A DNA stretch of 64,000 bases from Prauserella cavernicola (GCF_016595675.1 NZ_JAENJH010000001.1:1298096-1362095); one strand, 5' to 3'; numbered from the stretch's first letter, positions 49,580-58,062 are shown. Translations and numbers: made by a program. The notes: generated from the letters alone by a model not told the origin.

Positions 49580-49607
49580 TTTAGTTCGTTCTATCGAACG
49601 AACTAAA
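49580..49607. promoter_or_regulatory. 28-bp inverted repeat, MarR operator
   Basis: TTTAGTTCGTT at 49580-49590 and its exact complement AACGAACTAAA at 49597-49607, separated by CTATCG. It starts 19 bp from the monooxygenase ATG and ends 16 bp before the MarR ATG, so it covers both promoters. Confidence 0.85.
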
Positions 49608-49609
49608 GT

Positions 49610-49615
49610 TATCAT
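49610..49615 (+). promoter_or_regulatory. -10 element of a leaderless marR transcript
   Basis: TATCAT with 7 bases to the ATG at 49623 and no Shine-Dalgarno between. Transcription would begin at or next to the start codon. The operator lies just upstream and would cover the -35 position. Confidence 0.5.
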
Positions 49616-49622
49616 TGATCTC

Positions 49623-50099
49623 ATGGGCACGGCAACGCAGGACGATCCGGAACGCGCCGAGGCACTGCGGGCGATCGCCGACTCAGGCCGGATGCAGAGC
49701 ACCGCGATGGTGCTGTTCCACACCAACCTGTCCAAGCAGGTCGGGCTCGGGCCGACCGAGGAGAAGGTGCTGGAGCTGGTGCGCAGGCACGGGCACCCCT
49801 CGGCCGGGGAGCTCTCGGAGCAGGCCGGGATGGCGAAGAACTCGATCAGTGACGTGCTCGACCGGCTCGAGAGCAAGGGGTTCGTCGAACGACAGCCTCA
49901 TCCCACCGACGGGCGCAAGGTGGCGATCGTCGCCACGGGCGAGGGCGCCGCCCGCATCGGCGGGCTCTTCACGGGGATGATGCGCAGGCTGGCGAAGCTG
50001 CAGGAGAACTACACCACCGACGAGCTGCGGCTGATCGCCGACTACCAGCGACAGGCGGCCGAGATCCAGGCCGACGAGGGCCGCAAGCTCTCCTCGTAG
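49623..50099 (+). CDS. MarR family regulator of the monooxygenase/oxidase operon
   Basis: A 158-residue MarR protein: LGPTEEKVLELVRRHGHPSAGELSEQAGMAKNSISDVLDRLESKGFVERQ is the winged helix and HPTDGRKVAIVATGEG the wing. It is probably released from the 28-bp repeat by an aromatic ligand. ATG at 49623 appears leaderless. Confidence 0.86.
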   Translation: MGTATQDDPERAEALRAIADSGRMQSTAMVLFHTNLSKQVGLGPTEEKVLELVRRHGHPSAGELSEQAGMAKNSISDVLDRLESKGFVERQPHPTDGRKVAIVATGEGAARIGGLFTGMMRRLAKLQENYTTDELRLIADYQRQAAEIQADEGRKLSS

Positions 50100-50158
50100 G
50101 CCCGGCTGTCCGCCGCGCTGAGCCCGGTGGACGTCCCGGCCCGCGGGCCCGCAACACT

Positions 50159-50734
50159 GTGCCGGTGAAGTACCGAAGACTCGCCCTGCTCGCGGTGTTC
50201 GCACTCGGAGCCTGCACCGGCGAGCCCGCCCCGGTCGCGCCGAGCCCCACGGCACCGCCGACCGCCGCCGACGCCTGCCCCGGCACCGGAGTCGCCGTCA
50301 CCACGGGACTCTCCGAGGCGGCGACGGGCCTGCGAGTACTGCACCTCGAACTCACCAACTGCGGCGACGAGCCCTACGAGCTGACCGGGCATCCGGAGCT
50401 CCGCGTACTGGACGACAGCGGTGACCCGCTCACCGTGCGCATCGGCCACGGCTCCTCGGGAATCGCGACGGTCACCGGATTCGACGACCCGCCCCGGCCG
50501 CTGAGCCTGCGGCCCGGCGAGGTGGCCGAGACGCTGCTGATGTGGAAGAACACCACCACCGACGGCACACCCCAGCTCGGCAGCGCCCTGTCGATCGCGC
50601 CCATGCCGGAGCGGCCGTGGCAGCCCGTGGAGGTCGGCGAGGGCTCCGGCGATCTCCACCTCGATCTCGGCACCACCGGAGAGCTCGGCGTCAGCGCCTG
50701 GCGCCAGGCGGCCACCCCAGAAGGCACCTCGTGA
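50159..50734 (+). CDS. DUF4232 family lipoprotein
   Basis: A 191-residue exported protein: basic start, hydrophobic core and lipobox FALGAC (Cys about residue 19), a Pro/Thr linker, then one beta-sandwich DUF4232 domain (LRVLHLELTNCGDEPYELTGHPELRVLDDSGDPL). GTG at 50165 is an equally good start. Role unknown; such proteins sit on the outer face of the membrane. Overlaps the next gene by GTGA. Confidence 0.8.
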   Translation: MPVKYRRLALLAVFALGACTGEPAPVAPSPTAPPTAADACPGTGVAVTTGLSEAATGLRVLHLELTNCGDEPYELTGHPELRVLDDSGDPLTVRIGHGSSGIATVTGFDDPPRPLSLRPGEVAETLLMWKNTTTDGTPQLGSALSIAPMPERPWQPVEVGEGSGDLHLDLGTTGELGVSAWRQAATPEGTS

Positions 50735-50969
50735 CCGTCGAGTACCCGGCGATGCGGGCCCAGGTCGTCGTCGCGCTGCATGCTCTCGCCGATGTCGACT
50801 ACGAGCAGCGAGTGTGGATTCGCCGGGATACCCGCACTCCAGGTTCTACGACGACTTCGACCTGAGCATTCACATCCTGTACGACGGCACGAGGCCGCTG
50901 GAACTACCCGAGTGGCCGGTCGGCGTCGCGACGGCGAAGGCCGCACTCGACGTGTTCACCCGCGGCTGA
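50731..50969 (+). pseudogene. SCO4402-like small protein, frameshifted
   Basis: GTG at 50731 starts TVEYPAMRAQVVVALHALAD then VDYEQRVWI, after which the homologous reading continues one base back, at about 50812-50820, as SPGYPHSRFYDDFDLSIHIL and PEWPVGVATAKAALDVFTRG, ending with TGA at 50967-50969. The unshifted frame stops early, at 50865. The combined 79-residue product has the layout of the small SCO4402-type family. The change looks like a one-base deletion. Confidence 0.65.
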
Positions 50970-50974
50970 GAGCC

Positions 50975-51355
50975 CTACGGCTTCACACACACGACCGGGC
51001 AGGTCGCGTCGCCGAGCAGGTGGTGGGCGTTGCTGCCCAGGATCATCTTCGCCGTGGCGGTCCGCTTGCGAATGCCGACCACCAGCAGCCGGGCATCGGT
51101 GTCCTCGACGAGCCGCAAGGCCCGGTCGGCGGGGTCGTCGTCGCCACGGTAGGTCGAGTACTCGATCGCCCGCGCCTGCAGCGTCGCCGTGAACTCGTCC
51201 GTGCGCGCCCAGGACGCGTGCCCTGGCCGGGAGGGGACGTCACTGCGGCTCAGCACCACGTGCAGGTGCTCGCCGTCGGCTCGGTGGTCCATGGCCCAGT
51301 CGAGGGCCGCGGCGCCGGCCGCTGAATCCGTGGCAAAGACCACAATGGACATCAC
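50975..51355 (-). CDS. Universal stress protein (UspA family)
   Basis: A 126-residue single-domain Usp: VVFATDSAAGAAALDWAM at the N-terminus and the nucleotide-binding segment VVGIRKRTATAKMILGSNAHHLL near the C-terminus. The usual GxxG is GIRK here, the second Gly being Lys, a variant seen in many Usp proteins, so ATP binding is uncertain. GTG at 51355 or ATG at 51352 start. Confidence 0.82.
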   Translation of the reverse strand: MMSIVVFATDSAAGAAALDWAMDHRADGEHLHVVLSRSDVPSRPGHASWARTDEFTATLQARAIEYSTYRGDDDPADRALRLVEDTDARLLVVGIRKRTATAKMILGSNAHHLLGDATCPVVCVKP

Positions 51356-51382
51356 GCACTCACTTTCCGTTGTCCGTCAACG

Positions 51383-51871
51383 TCATCGGACGGGAAGCAC
51401 GACCACGCCGTCGGCGTCGCTGTGCAGCTCGGCGCCGGGAGTGAACGTCGCGCCACCGAACCGGACCGGCACGTCGCGTTCTCCCTGCCCGGTCTTGGTG
51501 CTCTTGCGCGGGTTCGTGCCGAGCGCCTTGATACCGATGTCGAGCGCGCCCAGTGCGGCGGCGTCCCGCACCGCCCCGTTGATCACGACGCCGGCCCATC
51601 CCCCGGCCACCGCCAGCCCGGCGATCAGGTCGCCCATCAAGGCGCGATGTACCGACCCGCCGCCGTCGACCACCAGCACCCGGCCGCGCCCCGGTTCGGT
51701 CAGGACCTCCTTGAGCAGGGCGTTGTCCTCGTGGCATCGCACGGTGACGATCGGCCCGGTGAAGGACGCGCGGCCGCCGAAGGACCGGAACTGCGTGTCA
51801 CAGGACTCGAGGGCATCGCCGTGCTCGTCGAACAGGTCGGACGTGGGCACGGCGCGCTGGTGCTGGGTCAA
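51383..51871 (-). CDS. RraA-like protein (HMG/CHA aldolase family)
   Basis: A 162-residue RraA-fold protein: [35 protein letters not shown] carries the metal- and substrate-binding Gly, Asp and Arg residues shared with 4-hydroxy-4-methyl-2-oxoglutarate aldolase and oxaloacetate decarboxylase. A TTG start at 51871 is inferred because GAGGAG lies 7 bases before it and the family begins there; GTG a few codons on is the alternative. Divergent from the dehydrogenase/racemase/transporter genes. Confidence 0.75.
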   Translation of the reverse strand: MTQHQRAVPTSDLFDEHGDALESCDTQFRSFGGRASFTGPIVTVRCHEDNALLKEVLTEPGRGRVLVVDGGGSVHRALMGDLIAGLAVAGGWAGVVINGAVRDAAALGALDIGIKALGTNPRKSTKTGQGERDVPVRFGGATFTPGAELHSDADGVVVLPVR

Positions 51872-51921
51872 CGGATCACTCCTCGACGATCGGTCGCTGT
51901 CGGCCGTCAGCGTACAAGCAT

Positions 51922-51931
51922 GGTTATAACC
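51922..51931. promoter_or_regulatory. GGTTATAACC palindrome, copy 1
   Basis: Perfect 10-bp palindrome (TGGTTATAACCTA context), 50 bp upstream of the RraA-like start. The same 10-mer recurs at 51998-52007, with 76 bp between centres. Confidence 0.7.
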
Positions 51932-51997
51932 TACCGGACCGACCAGGCGGCCTTGAGCTTGTGACAACGGACATAAGCCGACCGCTTGACGAACGCA

Positions 51998-52007
51998 GGT
52001 TATAACC
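51998..52007. promoter_or_regulatory. GGTTATAACC palindrome, copy 2
   Basis: Second identical palindrome (AGGTTATAACCAG context), 136 bp before the dehydrogenase start. The pair flanks the core of the divergent promoter; the regulator is not evident, the nearest being the LuxR gene at 55271-56113. Confidence 0.7.
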
Positions 52008-52143
52008 AGCAGAGTCCCCCGGCAGCGAGTCCCGCGTGCCGCGGACCGGGTACCTGATGTGCTCCCGCGGCGCGCGACGCAGTTGTGCTCTCGACGCGGT
52101 GCAGATCGGGCACCGCGCCACACCCGAAAGGCCCTCACCTGAC

Positions 52144-53232
52144 ATGACTGGCACGCGAGTTCACGCCTACCGGCTCGGCGTTCTCCTCGGCGACGGCATC
52201 GGCCCCGAGATCGTTCCGTCCGCGGTCGCGGTCGTCGACGCCGCGCTCGAGCGCGCCGGGGTCGAGCCCGTCGAGTGGGTCGAACTGCCGCTGGGCGCCG
52301 ACGCGATCGACAGCCACGGCGCCCACACCCCGGAGTCCACACTCGACGCGCTCGCCGGGCTGGACGCCTGGCTGCTCGGCCCGCACGACAGCGTCGCCTA
52401 TCCGGAACCGCACAGGTCGCAGCTCAACCCGAGTGGCACGATCCGCAAGCACTTCGGGCTCTTCGCCAACATCCGGCCGGCCAAGGCGCTCCCCGGCGGC
52501 AACGCGGTGGTCGACAACACCGACCTGATCATCGTCAGGGAGAACACCGAGGGCTTCTACGCCGACCGCAACACCCATGCGGGCACCGGCGAGTTCATGC
52601 CGACCCCCGACGTCGCGATCGCGCACGGCATCATCACGCGCGCGGCCACCGAACGCATCGCGACGACCGCCTTCGAGCTGGCCCGTACCCGCGGCAAGAA
52701 GGTGACCATCGTCCACAAGGCCAACGTGCTCAAGCTGACCACCGGCCTGTTCCGCTCGGTCTGTCTCGAGATCGCGGCGCGGTACCCCGACGTCACGGTC
52801 GACGACTTCCACATCGACGCGATGACGATGAAGCTGGTCCGCAAGGCCGACGAGTTCGACGTGATCGTCACCGAGAACATGTTCGGCGACATCCTGTCCG
52901 ATCTCGCCGGTGAGATCGCCGGCTCGCTGGGCATCGCGCCGTCGGTCAACTCGTCCGCGACGCACGCGATGGCCCAGGCCGCCCACGGCTCGGCGCCCGA
53001 CATCGCGGACAGGAACCTCGCCAACCCGATCGCCATGCACCTGTCCAGCGCGATGCTGCTCGACTGGCTCGCCACCAGGAACGACGACGAGCGCCTGCGC
53101 GGGGCCGCGAAGCGCCTCGAACAGGGCGTCGCGGCGACCGTGACCGCGGGCACCTCGACCCGCGACCTCGGCGGTTCCGCCTCCACCACGGAGTTCACCG
53201 AGGCCGTCGTCGCCGCGATCCACGCCTCGTGA
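52144..53232 (+). CDS. Isocitrate/isopropylmalate-family decarboxylating dehydrogenase (tartrate/malate type)
   Basis: A 362-residue beta-decarboxylating dehydrogenase: [17 protein letters not shown] at the start, [19 protein letters not shown] (about 98-116) binding substrate, [12 protein letters not shown], the catalytic Lys in VHKANVLK and [19 protein letters not shown] for metal. HGSAPDIA binds NAD. The pattern differs from leuB and icd and suits tartrate, malate or a methyl-malate-like acid. ATG at 52144. First gene of the operon with the racemase-family gene. Confidence 0.82.
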   Translation: MTGTRVHAYRLGVLLGDGIGPEIVPSAVAVVDAALERAGVEPVEWVELPLGADAIDSHGAHTPESTLDALAGLDAWLLGPHDSVAYPEPHRSQLNPSGTIRKHFGLFANIRPAKALPGGNAVVDNTDLIIVRENTEGFYADRNTHAGTGEFMPTPDVAIAHGIITRAATERIATTAFELARTRGKKVTIVHKANVLKLTTGLFRSVCLEIAARYPDVTVDDFHIDAMTMKLVRKADEFDVIVTENMFGDILSDLAGEIAGSLGIAPSVNSSATHAMAQAAHGSAPDIADRNLANPIAMHLSSAMLLDWLATRNDDERLRGAAKRLEQGVAATVTAGTSTRDLGGSASTTEFTEAVVAAIHAS

Positions 53233-53891
53233 GCGGGCACCGGCCTCTCGTGGCGCTGATCCACGCCACGCCCGCGGCCATGGCGCCCGCCGCGGCGGCC
53301 TTCGCGGACGCGTTCCCCGCCGTGCGGCTGTGGAACCTGCTCGACGACACCCTGGTGGCCGACGCGGAGCGGGCGGGCGGGCTGACCGCCGCACTGCGCA
53401 CCCGGATGCGCACGCTGATCGGCTACGCCATCGACGGCGGTGCGGACGCCGTCGTGCTGAGCTGCTCGATGTTCGGGCCCGTCGCGGCCGAGCAGTACGA
53501 CGTTCCGGTCCTGTCCTCCGACGCGGCACTGTTCGACGCGGTGGCCCGGCTCGCCCCTGGGCGGGCCACCGTACTCGGGCCGTTCCCCGCCGCCACCGAG
53601 GACACCGTCGCACGGCTGCGGGCTCACCTCGGCCACTCCACGACCGTCTCGGGCGTGGTCGTCGCCGGGGTCCGCGAGGCGCTCGCCTCCGGGCAGCCGG
53701 CGAGAGCGGGTGAGCTGATCGCCGCGGCCGCGACCGACGCGGGCCACGCCGATGTGCTCGTGCTGGGCCAGTTCTCGCTGGCCCCGGCCAGAGACGAGGC
53801 ACAGGCCGCACTGCCGATACCCGTGTTCAGCTCTCCGCACCTGGCGGCACAGGCACTGCGCGCCAGGCTCGGCGGCGACGCGACGCCATGA
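53229..53891 (+). CDS. Asp/Glu racemase superfamily protein lacking second Cys
   Basis: A 220-residue protein of the Asp/Glu/hydantoin racemase fold. The first catalytic Cys is C79 (VVLSCSMFGP), but the second position reads VLGQFSLAP with Q181 instead of Cys. One-Cys members include decarboxylases and isomerases (arylmalonate decarboxylase uses only one Cys), so this is probably not a simple racemase. GTG start overlaps the dehydrogenase stop (GTGA). Confidence 0.78.
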   Translation: MSGHRPLVALIHATPAAMAPAAAAFADAFPAVRLWNLLDDTLVADAERAGGLTAALRTRMRTLIGYAIDGGADAVVLSCSMFGPVAAEQYDVPVLSSDAALFDAVARLAPGRATVLGPFPAATEDTVARLRAHLGHSTTVSGVVVAGVREALASGQPARAGELIAAAATDAGHADVLVLGQFSLAPARDEAQAALPIPVFSSPHLAAQALRARLGGDATP

Positions 53892-53962
53892 CCACCCCTG
53901 GCTGAGGCACCCAGCCGCTCCCCTGACACCGCCCGATGTGCTCGACCAACGTTGGAGAACAC

Positions 53963-55261
53963 ATGCTCGCCGTGCTCGGCTTCCTGACTCTCGGCACCTT
54001 CATGGTGCTGGTGATGCGCAAGTACGCCACCGCGTTCGTCGCCATCATCGCCGCCCCGGTCCTCTTCGCGATCATCGCGGGCCGGGGCGGGGATCTCGGC
54101 GACATGGCGATGGCGGGGATCGAAACCGTCGCGCCCACGGCGGTGCTGCTGCTCTTCGCGGTGCTCTACTTCGGCGTGATGATGGACGCCAAGCTGTTCG
54201 ACCCGATCTCCAACGGGATCATCCGGCTGTCCAAAGGGGACCCGGTGCGGATCTGTGTGGGCACCGCGGTGCTCTCGCTGCTGGTGGCACTGGACGGCGA
54301 CGGCACCACGAGCTACATGATCATCTGCTCGGCGTTCTTGCCGATCTACCGCCGCATCGGCATGAACCCGCTCGTGATCGCGGCCATCGCGACCATGAGC
54401 CTCGGCGCCATCTCCGGCTCGACCCCGTGGGGCGGTGCCGCCACCCGTGCGATCTCGGTCCTGCACCTCGACGCCGCCGAGTACTTCGTGCCGATCATCC
54501 CGTCGCTGGCGCTGACCTCGGTCCTCATCGTCGGCATCGCCTACCTGCTCGGGCGGGGACAGCGCAAACGCATCGACCCCGACGTCGTCGCCGAGTTCGC
54601 CGCGGAGATCGCGAACAGCGACACCGACCGTTCCGCGGCCCGGAGCTGGAAGCTGTGGTTCAACGCCGGGCTCACCGCGCTGCTGCTGGTACTCCTCGTC
54701 ACCGGCGTCGCACCGCTCGTCACGCTCTTCATGGGTGGCTTCGTCATCGCCCTGCTCGTCAACCACCCGAAGCTCGCCGATCAGGGCGAGGTCGTCAAAC
54801 GCCACGCCTCCTCGGCGGTGCCGGTGGTCATGCTCGTGCTCGGCGCCGGGATCTTCACCGGGATCCTGTCCGAGACCGGCATGGTCGACGCGATGGCCGA
54901 GTCCGCGCTCGCCATCGTCCCCGACGGTCTCGGACAGCTCATCCCGCTGTTCACCGCCCTCGTCGGACTCCCGCTGAGCTTCTTCATGTCCAACGACGCG
55001 TACTTCTTCGGCGTCGTGCCCGTGCTCGCCGAATCGGCGGCACAACACGGCGTCGAGGCCTACGAGATCGCCCGCGCCGCCGTCGCGGGGCAGATGCTGC
55101 ACTCCATCGGGCCGGCCTCGGCTCCGCTGTGGGTGCTGCTCGGTCTGCTCAAGAAGGACCTCGGCGAGTTCCAGCGCTTCGCCCTGATCCGGGTCACCGT
55201 CGCCTCGCTCGGCATGGTCGGCTTCATGGTCCTCACCGGAGCGATCTCCGTGGGCTTCTGA
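53963..55261 (+). CDS. CitMHS family transporter
   Basis: A 432-residue, 11-12 span carrier: FGVMMDAKLFDPISNGII, LDGDGTTSYMIICSAFLP, and ISGSTPWGGAATRAISVL are CitMHS blocks; members import metal-complexed citrate or related acids with protons. ATG at 53963 follows GGAG. Separated by 71 bp from the racemase-family gene but likely co-transcribed. It would supply the organic acid to the dehydrogenase and RraA-like enzyme. Confidence 0.84.
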   Translation: MLAVLGFLTLGTFMVLVMRKYATAFVAIIAAPVLFAIIAGRGGDLGDMAMAGIETVAPTAVLLLFAVLYFGVMMDAKLFDPISNGIIRLSKGDPVRICVGTAVLSLLVALDGDGTTSYMIICSAFLPIYRRIGMNPLVIAAIATMSLGAISGSTPWGGAATRAISVLHLDAAEYFVPIIPSLALTSVLIVGIAYLLGRGQRKRIDPDVVAEFAAEIANSDTDRSAARSWKLWFNAGLTALLLVLLVTGVAPLVTLFMGGFVIALLVNHPKLADQGEVVKRHASSAVPVVMLVLGAGIFTGILSETGMVDAMAESALAIVPDGLGQLIPLFTALVGLPLSFFMSNDAYFFGVVPVLAESAAQHGVEAYEIARAAVAGQMLHSIGPASAPLWVLLGLLKKDLGEFQRFALIRVTVASLGMVGFMVLTGAISVGF

Positions 55262-55270
55262 CGCGCGAGG

Positions 55271-56113
55271 TCAGTCGATGAGTCGTCGCGCCCGTGCGAG
55301 AAAGGCGGCGTGGGTGCGGTTGGTGGCATCGAGTTTGCGCATGGCGCTGCGGACGTACGCCTTCACGGTGTTCGGCATCAGCCCCAGCGCCGCGGCGATG
55401 TCGTTGTTCGAGGCCCCGGCGGCAACCTGCTGGAGCACCTGCACCTCGCGTCGCGACAGCGGGCCGCGCTCGCCCGGTTGCGCCGGGCGCTGCGCCCCGG
55501 TGACCCGCAGCAGGCCGTCGCAGACCTCGTGCAGACGTTGCCGTGCGGCGTCGTCGCCGACCAGTTCGATCGCGGACTCCAGCTGGGTCAGCAGGGCGTC
55601 CAGGGCGTGCGGGTCGAGCGAGTGCGTCGCCGCCTGTGCGGCCACGCGGCGCTGGACCTCGAGCTCGATCTCCAGCTCACGTTCAAGTGCCCTCACGGCG
55701 GCGTCCGCGCGGGCCAGGGTGCGGTCGCCGAACGGGAGCGGGTCACGCCGGGCCAGGTAGAGCAGTCCCACCGCGCTGCCGTGCAGCCGCACCGGCATGG
55801 CCAGTGCCGTGTCGACGCGCTCGGGCGCGACAGCGCGATCGTAGGCGTGCACGATGTGCGGCGCGGCGAAATAGTCGCTCACGGCCACCGGCCTTCCGAG
55901 CGCGAGCGCCTTGCCGCCGAGCCCGGCTCCGCGCCGGACCCGCAGGTGCCGCAGGCTCTGCCCGAGGTTGCCGTCCAGGTGCCGGATCGTCATCGAGGCG
56001 CCGTCGGCGTCGAGCGGCCCGCCGAAGGCCAGGTCGACCGCGCAGTCGGCACGCAGTCCGCGCACGCCGCGCGAGAGCAGCCGGTCGAGTTCGCGGGTGG
56101 AGGCGACGGGCAT
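55271..56113 (-). CDS. GAF-LuxR transcriptional regulator
   Basis: A 280-residue regulator with an N-terminal GAF-like sensory domain (about 10-140; GAGLGGKALALGRPVAVSDYF, MPVRLHGSAVGLLYLARR) and a C-terminal LuxR helix-turn-helix (LSRREVQVLQQVAAGASNNDIAAAL...TVKAYVRSAMRKL). No receiver Asp. Convergent with the CitMHS gene and 3 bp after the double TetR gene, on the same strand. Confidence 0.84.
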   Translation of the reverse strand: MPVASTRELDRLLSRGVRGLRADCAVDLAFGGPLDADGASMTIRHLDGNLGQSLRHLRVRRGAGLGGKALALGRPVAVSDYFAAPHIVHAYDRAVAPERVDTALAMPVRLHGSAVGLLYLARRDPLPFGDRTLARADAAVRALERELEIELEVQRRVAAQAATHSLDPHALDALLTQLESAIELVGDDAARQRLHEVCDGLLRVTGAQRPAQPGERGPLSRREVQVLQQVAAGASNNDIAAALGLMPNTVKAYVRSAMRKLDATNRTHAAFLARARRLID

Positions 56114-56116
56114 GGT

Positions 56117-57346
56117 TCACCCCTCCCGCGATGCCGAGCCGACGGTCCTGAGTGGATGGTTGGTCGGCACGTCGAGCACGGCCGTCGCCGCGTGTGCGAT
56201 CGCGTCCACCGCGCCCTCGGCGCGCAGGACGCGCGGGGTCCGGACGGTGTCGTCGATGAGGACCCGCGCCGTATGGGCGAGCAGCTGGGTGGCCGGGTCG
56301 GACCGCTCCGGGTGCGCGGCGCGCGTCCAGTGCGCCCACTCCTGGAGGTGCTCGCCCCGGGCACGGACGAGCCGCTCGGCGGCGTCGGCGGGCAGGTGAT
56401 GAGACTCCGTCACGGTCACCGACAGCAGGTTCTCCGCCTCGGTCGCGAGCCCGACGTAGCCCGCGACCAGCGCGGCAGGCGCACCGGACTCGCCGGTGAC
56501 CGATCGCAGGGCCCTGATCGTCTCCAGCGACACCCATTCGCCGAACCGGTCGACGATCGCCACGAGCATGGCGGTCTTGCTCTCGAAGTAGCGGTAGATG
56601 GCGGGCCCGGCCAGGCCCGCGGCGGCGGCGATCCCGTCGACGCTCGCGCCGTCGAACCCGTGGTGCCGGAACGTCTCCGCGGCGATGGTGATCAGTTGTT
56701 CCCGGCGTGAGGCCGGCACCGGCCCACCGCTCGGTCTCGTCCCGGCGTCGAGCGGGCGCGCGTCGTGGTCCACCACGGCGAGCGCCGCCGCGCTGAGCCA
56801 CGCGGCCGTCTGCTCGGTGTCGCCGGGCCCCGCGGGGTTCTCGCCGTGACTGTTGAGCACGGCGATCACCGCCCATGCCCGCACCGTGACGTCGACGGGC
56901 TCGAGCTCCGGCATCCGGTTCCGGATCACGCGGGCGAGCCCGGCCGCCAGGTCGTTCAGCCTGCTGCGCAGGATGCGGGAGCTCTCCGGGTCCAGGTGGC
57001 GGGCCTCCCGCTTCCACAGCCGGGTCATGTCCGGGTTGGCCAGTGACGCCCTGGCCATGCCGTGCAGGTCGGAGGGCAGCTCCGCCGGGTCGTAGCCGTT
57101 CGCGAACCTCGGCAGTGCCTCCAGGAACTGTCCCTGCGTCTCGAACAGCACGTGGGACAGCAACGCGTCCTTGTTGGCGTAGTGCCGGTACAGCGCGCGC
57201 GGCGTGATCCCCGTGGCCTCGGCGATGTCGCTCATCCGCACCGAGTGGAAGCCGCGCTCGGCGAACAACGCCCGCGCGTTGGCGGAGATCTGCTCCCTGC
57301 GGTCACTCGGCCTGCGGGCCTTGGGGGTTCCCACTCCGCTGGTCAT
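56117..57346 (-). CDS. Fused double TetR regulator
   Basis: A 409-residue protein built of two complete TetR units. The first helix-turn-helix is at about 38-60 (MSDIAEATGITPRALYRHY) and the second at about 235-258 (VDGIAAAAGLAGPAIYRYF), each followed by a helical ligand domain. Normal TetR proteins have one unit and dimerise. Divergent from the cupin/AMACR acyl-CoA operon, which it probably represses, and upstream of the GAF-LuxR gene. Confidence 0.86.
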   Translation of the reverse strand: MTSGVGTPKARRPSDRREQISANARALFAERGFHSVRMSDIAEATGITPRALYRHYANKDALLSHVLFETQGQFLEALPRFANGYDPAELPSDLHGMARASLANPDMTRLWKREARHLDPESSRILRSRLNDLAAGLARVIRNRMPELEPVDVTVRAWAVIAVLNSHGENPAGPGDTEQTAAWLSAAALAVVDHDARPLDAGTRPSGGPVPASRREQLITIAAETFRHHGFDGASVDGIAAAAGLAGPAIYRYFESKTAMLVAIVDRFGEWVSLETIRALRSVTGESGAPAALVAGYVGLATEAENLLSVTVTESHHLPADAAERLVRARGEHLQEWAHWTRAAHPERSDPATQLLAHTARVLIDDTVRTPRVLRAEGAVDAIAHAATAVLDVPTNHPLRTVGSASREG

Positions 57347-57382
57347 CCGCCGAGACTAACACGTGAACGCTGATGTACTTAC

Positions 57383-57412
57383 TTGACGCTTTGGTCTGTT
57401 TGGCCCCATACT
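57383..57412 (+). promoter_or_regulatory. Predicted promoter of the acyl-CoA operon
   Basis: TTGACG (57383-57388), an 18-bp spacer and CATACT (57407-57412). The leader to the ATG at 57501 would be about 80 bases. It lies in the 154-bp gap shared with the divergent double TetR gene. Confidence 0.45.
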
Positions 57413-57500
57413 TCCGCCCTAATGCGGAGATCGACTCGTTAACGTTCAACGACGTAGCGCAGACTCCGCCACGTACACATCTCGGGAGGCGAGCGACACG

Positions 57501-58034
57501 ATGAAGGTCCGCAGGGTTGTCATGGGCGACGACGGCAACGGCATGACGACGGTGATCGAGGACGCGTCCGTGGAGCCGACCACGGCCACGCTGCTGCCGG
57601 GCGTGGAGATCCACCGCGTGTGGGAGCTCGACTCGGTGTCGGTGCCCGTCACCGACGCGTCGGCGGGCGCCCCCAAGTCCACGTTCTTCCCCGCTCACCC
57701 CGGCGTGCGGTTCGGGTTCCTCACCGTGCCGCCCGGCATCACCTACATCCCGGAGCCCGGCGCGGACCTGCAGGCCGCGGCGGCGGAGATGGAGCAGCGC
57801 CTGCCGGGCGCGGCCGCGACATTCGCGTTCCCCGACAAGCCGGGCGCACACGTCACGCAGACCGTCGACTACATCGTCGTGCTCTCCGGCGCGGGCCTGC
57901 TCCGCTTCGACGACGTCGAGGTGCGGCTCTCCCAGGGCGACTGCCTGATCCAGAACGGCAACCCGCACGCCTGGTTCAACGACGGAGACGAGCCGTTCGT
58001 GCTGGCCTTCGCCCTCTGCGGCGCGCCCGCCTGA
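57501..58034 (+). CDS. Cupin domain protein at the head of the acyl-CoA operon
   Basis: A 177-residue single-cupin protein. Candidate metal ligands are H117 (GAHVTQ), D123 (TVDYIV) and H156 (NGNPHAWF), a reduced set compared with HxH cupins. FLTVPPGITYIPEPG precedes the barrel. Enzymatic or sensor role unclear; genes of this type often accompany catabolism of terpenoid or aromatic acids. ATG at 57501 has GGGAGG 11 bases upstream. Confidence 0.75.
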   Translation: MKVRRVVMGDDGNGMTTVIEDASVEPTTATLLPGVEIHRVWELDSVSVPVTDASAGAPKSTFFPAHPGVRFGFLTVPPGITYIPEPGADLQAAAAEMEQRLPGAAATFAFPDKPGAHVTQTVDYIVVLSGAGLLRFDDVEVRLSQGDCLIQNGNPHAWFNDGDEPFVLAFALCGAPA

Positions 58035-58062
58035 CCCACCTCCGCACCGAAAGGCACTGCGC

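Noticed and set aside
50138..50149. GGCCCGCGGGCC palindrome as terminator after marR
   Set aside because: It has no loop and no T-tract, and the word is expected by chance at this base composition.
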